Source: Crotalaria pallida
Taxonomy: Eukaryota; Streptophyta; Magnoliopsida; Fabales; Fabaceae
Reading direction: 5' to 3'
NCBI GenBank assembly: GCA_037953625.1
Contig: CM075655.1
Coordinates: 121,279,001 to 121,343,000 of the forward strand
Length of the DNA: 64,000 bases
The notes below the pieces were generated by a model. It was given only the letters and a program-made list of their open reading frames with translations. It had not been told where the DNA came from and searched no databases. This document shows positions 41,887 through 53,800 of the stretch, one piece after another. The position numbers and the translations under genes were made by a program. Position 1 is the stretch's first letter. Each line of letters starts with the position of its first letter.

Positions 41887-44800
41887 TCACAAACCAGATT
41901 CATGAGCCCAGAAAGCATCTGGATCCGGACAAAATAGAGAAAAATCTTGGATTTCTAGATTTGCTATGTGCCAACTGATAAAACGGGCTTGTAATGACTT
42001 GAATAGAAAAAGGATGATAGGCAAAAGCCAGCATTTATCATCTTCCCTGCAAGAGAATGTATCAAAACTTGAACAATAAAGAACATCATAGAAGTTCTAA
42101 AACAACTAGAGTTTACAATAAGCATCGGAAAATCATCAAAATTAGGCAACTAACTAAACCAGTTTAACAGCAAAAGACTATGGGTTCTAGTAACAATAAA
42201 TGAATGGAGTTTTTCAAGCGTGTGGCGAGAAAGACATTGCTATACTGTTGATGGCTCAATGGATAGGGAAACTATAAGGGATTTCCAGAGGTTATAGGTG
42301 AGTGTTGGGCAATCTTAAAAGAAACATTGTTTGTTAGGAGCTACAGAAATAAAATTAATAGGGATTGGACCTTAGAAATTTGGCTGTGTAAAATATTGTT
42401 CTATTGGTGAAATGGGGCTATGGTGACCAAAACGCCTGCAGCACCAAGTTATTCAGTGCAAGGTTTAAATCAGGACAGGTGTAATGCCTAACGATCACTG
42501 ATTATCATGCCAGTTAGTAAATAGGTTGAACCTTTTCCAAATGACTGTTAATAACAAGACATTTTCCCTCTTCAGACATATCTTAACCAAAACCTTCATG
42601 CGGAGAGGCAGTTCAATGATTAAACAGGATGCAATTGGCCATCATGTTCAGCTATGAAACAACTCATGTGACTTAGTACTATGGAGTTAATTTCTTATTT
42701 AACTATCACAGGAGTAATTTTAACAGGAAATGTAGGTAGATCGAAATATATGCCATTTTCGTATGAGATAAAATGGTGCCGTTAAGAAGTTGGCAACTCT
42801 ACCTCTTAGCATTTTGTGTATTTTCCTCGGCAGGTTGATGGAAGTGAGATAATGCATAATGAATGAGGCAACAAATAAAAGCCACCCCCTGCATACACAC
42901 AGACAAAAACGTTAGATAAAAGAAAAGAATATATTTCAAATGATTGAATGAATGTCTATATCTTAAAAAGTTAAGAGTTCAATATGCCTCGAATTTTGTA
43001 ACTATCTTCCCTTGAGCAATAGTAATTGTTGTACTTGTAGGGCTTTGCGGGGCTCAATTGATGGGTTTCTCTGAGGGCAGGTCAATGGCATACAGATAGG
43101 TTGGAGGTTATATTGGTTTACAAAATTACATGTACAATGTATCATAAATCTGTTTTTTTTTTTTTCAAACTTAATCATGGATGTAGGAGGAGGATCTATT
43201 ATCCTCTGCCTCTGCACTTTCTTCTTTTTATTCTTAAAAGGCTTTGGGATAAAGGGCGTCATATTAACCTTAAAAACGGATTAGAAAATATTAATAAAAA
43301 TGACAAGAATTAATGTATTGAACATCATGTACAGACTAACCCAAAAGGAAGTTTCACCCTCCTTTCATTTTGTATTCTCCTTCTCTGTGTCTTAACTCTT
43401 AATATACTCCTTTTTTTATCCCAAAAAAGAAAATGCTTGACAATGTCTTTCAGCAATTGCCTCCTAAACATTGTTTATTGAGTCTGCATTTATACAGCAG
43501 GTTGTTCACTACAAAGCTAATTTAGATAGTATACACTATACAGTGAAGTTTGCCAAATGATTCTGGAATTCCAAACTATTTTGGACTGCTTAACACCATT
43601 TCTTCTCAAATTAGAATAATTATATTAGTGTCATACTGTTGCATGCAACTCATGATGAAATGCTTATTAATAAACTGAACTTCCAGTTTATTAAGGTCCA
43701 ATAAGCTCAGAATATATTATCATTGCAAGCGACTCATTCTTGCTGCTTCTCATCTGCGTTACTTGTGCAACAAACAGGAACGCTAAAAGGTAACATAGTA
43801 TAAGCAGAACTCACAATATTAGATAGAGAAGTTGTATTCCACAGTGCATATACTCGAGAAAGTGAAGCTCTTCTAGGTTCTTTACTGAATAAGGCATTCA
43901 AACCAGCAGGGAAAGGAGAAAGTAGAGAAAGAGGAAGGATTAGCAAAACAGAAAGAAAAGCTGCTAGAGAAATCCAGTAGAACTGAAGCAACATGAGGAG
44001 AGTGACAGAGAGATCTGCTAAAAGCATCAAAGTAATCAGCAGCTGCACAGTGTCCTGAAACAAAGATGTCGCTTTTAGATGTTAACTTTTAGTTGCGGAG
44101 AAGTGAAGCACCAAAAATAATTGGTAACTACCTGACGACCAACAGGTCTAGTGTTGCACAACAGCAGAGTAAGTGGGAATAGGAAGTCCCTTTTATAGTC
44201 CAATGATCTTAAGGTAGCATCATTTATTAGGCCCCCGTTAATTACTCCTGTTATTCTTTTAAGAGATAATGAATTGCTCATGTATGGCCAACTATGCTGC
44301 TGCTGCTGAAGATTCTTTCTTCCATGTGCTACATTTTTCCTGTTACAGGTATAAAAATAAAAGAGAGTCTCTTCAAAAGACCTACCTAATTGAGTTTTCA
44401 CTACCATTTGTATGGAGATGAATTTCATACATTTATTTTCCTTTTGCCACATTTTGCTCAAAGGGTTGAAGAGCTATCATATAGTAACATTTAAGTTGGG
44501 CTAGAATTGAATTCAATACAAATATGGGATATTTGCATCAGGGTGATTTTAAAAAATACGTTGCTTACAGTACTAAAATGGGATATGAGAAGTTGCTTGC
44601 AGTACTAATCTTCATCTAGGAGATTTTAAAACACAAGTCATGGAACCTAAAAGTTTAAAGAAAAAGTTATTAATGGTTTTTGCATGCACTACATGCCTAC
44701 TGATGTGAGAATCTACTAGCTTTGAAACATTGACAAACATAAGAACATCACACATTGTGCAGGAAATCAATCTCAAATTAGTGAGGGAAGCATGGATCAA

Positions 44801-47800
44801 ATCTAAACACCCACTGATACCTTGTCAAAGAATTATGCAACCCAAGATTCTAAACTGTTATGCAAAGGTCCAAGATTTACTATTTTGCATCTTTCCTAAT
44901 CCATCTAATCTAACAAGGTCAAATTTCTAAAACTAAGCAATATGAAGTTATGAATCATCATTATCATTGCCTTAGTTATAACAACAGAAATGAACAACAT
45001 TGGATTTAGTTGATTTGAACTGTTAAATTTTCTGTTTAAAATAGTTCTTCCTGCCAATAATCTTCACCAGGGAAAAGCCCATCAGCAACATTCATTTTGC
45101 TATTTTTCAGTTGCAACTAGCACTATTAATTCTGACAACATGAAATGGTTGATCCCTACCATGTTAGTACGATCAACTGGAAGAAACCAGGGCTATCTGT
45201 ATCAACCCAGGATAATAAATTACCTCATAGCTTCATCAGTACCAACCCATGCATCAGACTGGTGTAAATCATGAAGGGAATAATCCCCAACTGCTACCAC
45301 GATACCGAGCTGATAGTAACCAGAAGCTGTTGCTTGGAACCATCCAAGCTCAATTTTAACTCCATGGAACTCGAGTTGGGGGTTTGCATGGCTATTTATC
45401 CAATCAACAATAGGACATAGTGCAGTACGAATTGATCCATGCCTCACTGTCCGTAACTGAGCATTCAGTCCAGCTACCAAACGATTCCAAACAGTTGCTG
45501 GGACATGCTGTAGATATCAAGTTCGGGATTTGTCCCTCAGATACGTATAGAGAAAAAATAACTGGATATATTAAGAACTCAACAACCAAGATACCTGGCC
45601 AAGAAGATTGGTCAATAGTGTATCATTGTGAAGATTATAAGGTGCCATGTAGCTCCCATCCCCACCAAAAATTATGCACATGGGAAATCTCTTCTTTATA
45701 ATTGATACGATGTCTAATCGCTTCTCATCGCCACCAAGGAAAAAATCAATGTATGCTAACATTAAATCTGCTGTTGCGCCAACCTACAGCAATTGATTCT
45801 TAAATTAAAGACATTAATAAGGATTACAACATGCAAAATTTAACACTATGGAAACCTTTTAATGAAAGGTCTTAGATTCTAATTCAAGCTTGTCAGGAAA
45901 GAATTACAAATTAAACATGAATATATGTAGTTCTTACATATGTCTAAATAAAATTAAAGTTGATGTTTAATATTAAAATTGTTTTTTAAAGCAAATAAAG
46001 GAAAGCAATCTGGTAAACATGACAAGATCTAAATGAGAGTACCTATTGCTTCTTGGAACTCTAAATAAACATCAAGAAATAACCAAAAAGAACTTCCTGG
46101 AATTGGAATTTACTCCCTCCAGTCTCAAATATAAGGAAATAAAAAAGCTCTATTAGTGGTCTCAAATATAAGCAAAAATTAACTAACTTTTTATTCCCAA
46201 TACAATCATTCCTAAAATATCTCAATAAAGTAGTTGTATCATTTAATTTTTGTTTCATTTTCAATGCATGTTTCCTTAATAAGTGTGAATTTATTTTATT
46301 TTTTTTTGCTTATATTTGAGACCGGAGGGAGTATTAATCAAAAAATAATTCTTTCAGCTACGCAACAGAGACTTCTAACGAATTTGGATAACACATTGAT
46401 CAGAATTAAGAGTGAGTACAATACAACGATGCAAATCTCTATAATCACATTTGCAGACCGTCGCCATGCTCAAAAGCATATGCCACTTTTGCAAGTCTTG
46501 CCAAGAGAAAACACTAAATGGAAATCTTAAAAATGAAAAAGTTAAAGCAATTGTATTTAATTAAAAGCCCAGCCGCACTGCATTACGCAGGACGCACTAC
46601 CATCAATAAATCATAATAACAGCAACACAACAACAACAAAGCCTTTTCCCACTAGGAGGCCAACTACATGGATCAAACAATGCATTTCTATCCTATCGTA
46701 AACTATCTTTAAATCTAAGTTGATTTTAACAGTTACGTTTTTTCTTGATCTCCCTATACCTCAAAGTCTCTAACTACTGGGCCATCATCCAACCAACCTA
46801 TTCTTCTTTCTGGGGTTTCTCATGGTCTTCTCCTCACATGACCAAACCACCCAAGGAGAGACTCTAATAACTTTTCCATAATATAGGTGCTACCGCTACT
46901 TTCTTCCTAATGCATTCATTCCCAATCCTAATTTGTCTTGTTGTTTGATGACTTGATCCACTTGTCTTGTATGTACTAGCTCCCTTCAGTCTCCTTAATT
47001 TTTTATCAATGATCCACCTATGAAAATCTTAACTTTGATATGTTAAATGCTAAGGCTTCTGCAGTCCTACGTCAGTCTACCTTGTGTTTAGTAAGAGTGA
47101 CTAACTAGAAATTTTAAGGAAATTACTCCATGATGTTAAATTCTTTGCAAGTCAAACCTTCATCCCTTTGTACAAAGCTCGCGATCGACAGGAGCGTAGA
47201 CATGAATGGTCATATTCAGACTTGACATATTCCTGAAGGCGACTAATTTTCACTCTCTGCCTCCAATGCTTCCAGGACCAAGCACAAGGATATGCGATAA
47301 CCAAAAGTATACTGTGCACTGATCCCTCCCACCAATCATATGCAGCGACCGAGTTAATCTCATCAATAAATCTATTAAAAGCACCTTCATACCTGCATCC
47401 CAGTTAGGATAAAATCTTAAGCAGAGTCATGATTATGACAGCAATATGATCATGGTTTGAATGCTAACGTAAATATTAAGCTTTCAAAACTGGACTTCTT
47501 TATCTTTTTCCTTGTACACATATACTTGATGGAGAATCTTTACATAGAAATTAGAATCTTTTAACAGGATTGCCTCCTACACCAAGGCATACTATACAAT
47601 ATAAACAATTAAGAGGAAAAGGAGTGTTTTGATGGTAAATATTAGATGTACAATAAGTTCAACCTAAATGGATAGAGTTGATGGATAGGTGTGATTTTCA
47701 GCAACACTGAAAACTGATGATTTGGACAAAAATAAGCAAGTTTCCACTTTCCAGTATTTGTCAGCACATAACCCACATACAAGGCAATGACATCGGGATA

Positions 47801-50800
47801 CATGACATGCACGTATGAGCAAGTTGTTTCTCTTACACAATTTCAATTATAGCATGGGGAGGCGAGTAAGGAAGATGCCAGGGTTCTCTAAAAGTATTAG
47901 GACCCATAAAGTACATTCTGTGCACATGACTTTGAGTCTCTTCAGTTCTGGCTCCACGCACCTAGTTTTCAAACAAGAAAAGTAATGCATCAAGTAGTTC
48001 CAGAGATAATTGTTAAGGGATAATTGATCTCCAGAATGAACTAATTACACACTGGATATTGCAGTCAGAATAGTACCTCGGAGAGAGAAAGAAGATATGG
48101 AAAATGGTGATGATTATGGTGCTCAGTTGAACTCGAACTACGATATGAACCAGAACCGATCAACTTGATTCTCAAAGTACTCAGTAGCAGAGCCAAAAGC
48201 AACAAAATGAATGCCAACATCACTGAAAATGGCCAGGGACCCCCAAAAGCATAAATAAGCTCTTCTAGGGGTGTATAGCAATTGGGCGTTCTATATTTGT
48301 CTGATATACATTTATAGGGACAAGATCGCTCCGTGACTCCCCCTGCAATGAAAAGGATTATCCTAAATTTGAGAGAGAGCATAAAGTTAGGCATGTAAAG
48401 CTAAGTTATGAGTATTAAAGGTACCTCGTTTATATATGAAATTCGCCCGATTCGGAAGAAGATCAAGGGGACAAGGAGTGCAAAGATGTGAATCAGAACC
48501 ATCAACATCTTTATAAGTACCAATAGGACATTCCTGAAAATTAGTAGCATTGTTCAATCAATTCCACAAAGTAAATATTCAGTGCATGTGAAAGAATTAC
48601 TAGAATTGCAGAGGGAATGAGCTGCCCTATTATATTTCCTACTTTCCTTGTTTCCTAAGTTTTTTTTTTATATATATATTTTTTATCAGATCTTAAAAAT
48701 GCCTCATCCCCGCCCTATTGTAGTTATCCTCTTCTTTTTAATAAATTCTGCTACCCAAACCAAAAGAAGAAAAGACAAAAAGCTTAAATACAGTGAAGGT
48801 AATATTTTATATTACAAACTGAAATCGACAAAACAGAGATGCCAGAAACATATATTTAAACTAAATGTAACTGTCCTCACAAAATCAATGACAAGGAACC
48901 GCAAAACTTGAAAGATTAGTTGTTAAATGAAGTCTACGTAATGGATGTTACATGGATTTATTCCCGTAAAATTTCCAAGGCGTTTTATTAGAGAAGAGAA
49001 AGAGAGGATTACAAGAGAAGAGGATAAGATATCTTCCAAAAAGATACTTCAACAATTATAAAATGGGCATAAGAAAACAATTCTTCTAATTAGAGCTTAC
49101 TAGTCTCTGGCATATTGCTTCTTTAACTAACCACAGAAAGTGATGGGAACATAAAACAGTCTAGGCAAAAACATAAGAAGAAAACCAATTGAACAAACCT
49201 CGCAGAATATTCCATAAAGGCCTTTAGGACATGCTTTCCCAGTTATGGTACCCTCCTGTCCATGAAAGCCACCATCATTTCCGGCACCTCCACTGTTTAA
49301 AATCATGAAGAAAGAGGTCAAATCTTGCTAAAAGAAAACATCCATTACCATTATACCAAACGGTGATTAAATTATTTCCAATGATAATATTTCAAGTTAC
49401 ATAAAACGGGGGACTTTAGAGTCAAGAGTGTTCATATAGAGGATTTGAAGAAAAGTTTGAATGGAGACATAAAGAGCTTCCGTAAAAACTGAAAATAACT
49501 AAAACTGGTCAAGGTTCCATCTCAAAACCAATTGGCAATGAGAGGAATAGACCAACAGGTATTTAAATCATACCACTATGCCACATATTATGAGGCAAGC
49601 GATGTGAGACTTCTAACACACACTCCAACGAAACCTGCCGGACAAAGCAAAGGGTAACTTTTGACCCATAACGAAAGGGCAACTCTTGACCCATGACAAC
49701 GAGAAAGAAGTTGGGCTCTAGCTTTAATACCACGTTAAGGTTCCATCTCAAAACCAATTGGCAATGAGAGGAGTAGCCCAATAGGTATTTAAATCATACC
49801 ACATATTATGAGACGGGCAATGTGGGACTTCAAACAAAACTAAAAGCTTCATTTCAGAAATACTGTCAATAAACTGATAGAAAACAAAAATATACATGGG
49901 TTGTGCATTCAGATTTCCGCTAACTCATCTTTCGCTCAATAAAATTACCCAAAAAGAACCTTACCTAAGTTGCTAATAAGTAATAACACTACAATGTTTA
50001 ATATCTGAAATACTAAACAAACAAAACCTAGTCAATTAATCATAAAAAAGAACAAAAAGGGAAACTAAGGTTCACAGCTCAAAAACAGAAGTTTCAGGAA
50101 AATTGGCAATATTAATGAAAACAGGACTCTTTTAGGATAACATTTAAAAAGCATATATAATAATTAGTTTACAACTAATTTTTTAAATTTCCCCCCTCCC
50201 CTTTCTCTCCCAAAAAAAGTCTTAGATATCATTCACTTATTTTCAGTGGAAGCTGAGACATCCAAGTAACATTTGACTAAAGGACTAAGGCATATGCAAG
50301 CTCAGGTCAAACTAGACACTACACAGCAAAACAACATTCAAGGAGATAATGGCGATGATACAATGAAAAAAGAAATAGAAGGAAAAAAAAACACTGTAAA
50401 TATTTTTTTCGATGATGAGAAAGCTTTTCCCTGAGGCAGCAGTCCCTTTGTCAATTGCATCACTAGTCAGAGAACTTTATTGCAAGTCAAATGTCAATTC
50501 AAATAGCATCCAAATCAGCGAGAAAAATAAAACATCATAGAATATATCTACCAATATTGAAGTAAGTAAACTCCTTCACCCATTAAAGTCAAAAAATCAT
50601 AATATCCCAACTTCTCATTACAAGAATTTAGAAAAGATGCAGCATAACTATTGCCCAAGAAAAGGCAATAATATTCTGCCATAGCATTTTCTCAAGCCAT
50701 TAACAAAGATGTGATTATGCATACCTGTTGTTCAAGGTGCCATTAATACTTGCAACAGGAACATATTCTTCCCCGGTACCAATATTTGACCAATGAAAAT

Positions 50801-53800
50801 GAATTCGCCCTCCACCTCCACCACCACCACCAAGGGAGCCACCATTGCCCCCAATAACAGATAATGATGAATTCTCCAAAAGCTTGAGTTCTTGAAGGAA
50901 AAGAAGGACTGTTCCACCAGAACCTCCACCAAGACCACCAATCACAGAACCATCACTACTTGTTATTGCCTTGCTAAAGCTTTGACCATCAGCCCTCAAG
51001 GATCCATAGAGGTCAAGCCTCAAAAGTGGCCACTGAATGGATCCAAGCACTTGCCAAAATTAAACAATAAGTACAATAATCAGAGAGTAATATAAAAAAA
51101 AAATTATTTTCCATTGTATATTCTTTTTAGAGGCAAATATTATTTTTTCTATTTTTTTAATTTTAAAGGTTACGGGGCAGAGTGCACTTCCAGGGTTTGA
51201 ACCCGGCCACTCACACTTTATGTCCCTCAGCTCAACGAATTGAACTGACTATCGGGGACAAAATAGCAGCCTTCTGCATCCAAGTAATAGTCAGAAGATA
51301 GAAGTAAACAAAGAGAACCCCTTTCCTTGAAACAAATAAAGTCAAAGGTGTTCAAAACTATTTACCAATCATCCCGCCTCCAACTACATGCCCATATGAC
51401 TCGTTAGGGCCCTCAGTTCCACTACCCAATTCACATGGAAGAATAGCATTTCCATATTCATTACCACCAACACTCATTCTCCCATTGAAATACCCAGATC
51501 CCCCTCTTCCACCATGTCCAGCACCTCCGCCAGCTCCATCCAAAAAGTTTCCTTTTCCAATACCTTCAGTGCAACCTGAAAAAGGTCTCTGTCTGATCAG
51601 AATCACAAAAACATACTATTCTTTTTTGGTAACACTATTGCTAGAATGTAAAACTAGGAACTTGGAAGAGCAGAAAGTAACAGATAAAAAAGGTTCTCAA
51701 CTTTTAAATTACCTAATTCAGATGCAGTAATAATACCATCAGTATCAACAATCACGGTCCTTGCCCTGTGAATGTGAATTATGCTTCCCTTCATAATACC
51801 ATTCACAAGAAGATCCTCAACACGACAAATCTGCAAAAACTCACAAAGAACGCAGCATAAGATTCTACTAGTACTTTGCTGTCATTATCCAAGACCTAAA
51901 CACAAAACAATGCACAGCAGTAAATTAGAAATGATGATGACAATGGTCGAAAGATATTATTCACAAATCTCATATACTATAACCACAGTAAAGCTACCCA
52001 GATAAATGTACCAAAACATAATTGAGAAAAAAAAGCACAAATACTTATAGCATACCTGAAAAGGAGTATTTTTCAGCTATTAAATAATAGCATTAAATGC
52101 AAAAATGGGAGGCAGGGGGCGGGGTATTCTGGTTCCAATAAATGCAAAATCAATACCCCAAATTTGGGGGGAAAATGCAAATTTTTAAAAATAAATGCTT
52201 ATGAAAATACAGCCTTTCCTATTACTAAACAAATCTTACTTGAAGTGAGAACGAGAGTGTATAATTGACATGGCAGTCATCAGGTGGAGTTAACAAATCT
52301 ATCGGGCATCTCTGTGTATCGCAAAGATGTTTTGTCACCCTACAAAGATAATTAAGAAATAAAACAATAAAATGAATTAAGTTTGGATTTTACACAGGCT
52401 GTATGCAAACTGTAAAACTCAAGCAACGAGACTATAAAGTGCATACTTACGTGCCTCTACTACCATCATCATCTAAAGGAGCTTGAAGTAAAGAACCTGG
52501 ACCAACCTATCACGGGAGGAAGGCTATTAAAATGCACATAGATGCAACTTCCAAGGGGAAAAAATCAGGAATTTGAGAAATAGTTGCATAGTATAAAAAG
52601 ATATCTCCATGTAAAGAAGATGAGGTATAGCAAAAATCAACTAAAAGAAAAAAGCCTTGAAAAGAGAACAGAAATAGCACATGTGTGGCTGATTAAAAAA
52701 ATAGCACGTGTGTTGCATTAAAATACCAGCGTTCTAATACATAGCTAGTAGACACTCGACAGAATGATCAAAACAATATGCTGCTTCAATTATCTTTTCG
52801 GTATCGGCGTCCCTGGCTTAGGGAGAGGCCTAAACACAATCATATCAACATCTTGTAACCACCGCATAAAATTCAAAAACTATCAAGAACTATTGTGTAT
52901 ACACGTGCTTACAGTTATATTATAGAAAAGAGACAATGATAGTCGCTGGCCTTGGATTGCATCGCCATCACCAGTCAACTGCAGTAGTCCTTGACCATAT
53001 AAGCCCAAGTTAGAATTTGAACTAATGACAGACTTTTGCTGCAAACATAAGAAACCACAATTACCATGAAAATTCCAACCAACCAAGAATAAAACACAAT
53101 TCCAAAGCCAAAAATACTACATAACTTTGATTAAAGACAATTATACCCTTAGAACAGCCAGATTCCTGACTTCAAGTACTGAAGCAGACACAACAGTACT
53201 TTTACCTCCGTCAATTTGGATTGAAGAGTTCCACATGAGTAACATTTTAACAGAAACTCGAAATGCACCAAAAACCTTCATATATGTTAAAGGTAACTTT
53301 GTTAATAATGAGCTGAAACTATAGCTTGAAGAAATAGTAGTCCAAAACAAGTGATGCCTATATGGATTGTAAACAGAACTAAAATTTAATTGGATAAACA
53401 CAATGGACCACAATCTAGTACCTTTAAGATAGAATTACTCAATAAAAGCTCTTCTGCAACGAGCTCAAATTCAGAAATTGGATAATCAGACAACCCAAAG
53501 ATTAAGCTTCCTCCGGAATATACACTTATTTGGCCTCTTACCTTCATAATCAAAGCATTTAAACGATTATCAAACCTTAGATTAAGCACCAAATATGGCA
53601 TGCTTCCGAATAGAATATTCTTTTATGTTTGACCTTCAACCAATAACATAAAAGTACATAGCGCTGCACCCTATCCATCTTTTGTAAGCAAACCAAATAT
53701 CTTAAATATTCATAAATATTTACGTTACTAAAGAAAATGAAGATTAATGGTTAGGATATCAAGATGAAAACCTGCAATACTAGTATACATGACGGTGTGA

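Larger units (their letters stand above)
41887..49292 (-). other. Glycine-rich gene, exons 12-22: Cys-rich segment, membrane helices, C-terminus
   Basis: Exons in transcript order: 49292-49199, 48533-48425, 48342-48077, 47961-47837, 47392-47158, 45783-45595, 45507-45224, 44339-44132, 44054-43815, 42888-42803, 42046-41887. The two last exons were placed by continuity: 'GVAFICCLIHYALSHFHQP' joins 'TTSLSNI', and 'WHIANLEIQDFSLFCPDPDA' ends the protein. Without them the frame would run from 43815 into the intron and stop at 43734. Membrane helices are likely at 'VMLAFILLLLALLLSTL', 'VHSILLVIAYPCAW', 'LLITLMLLADLSVTLLMLL', 'FLSVLLILPLSLLS' and 'GVAFICCLIHYAL'; 'LLPIILFLFKSLQARF' is a weaker candidate. 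Confidence 0.88.

Noticed and set aside
43734..43814. Apparent C-terminus of the glycine-rich protein ending at 43734
   Set aside because: It is read-through of an intron beginning GTGAGT. Two further exons (42888-42803 and 42046-41887) continue the conserved sequence in phase.
49507..49836. Cassandra-type element with a 5S rRNA domain
   Set aside because: The LTRs start with a similar AAGTCCCACAT word, but I see no 5S-like A, IE or C boxes in them.
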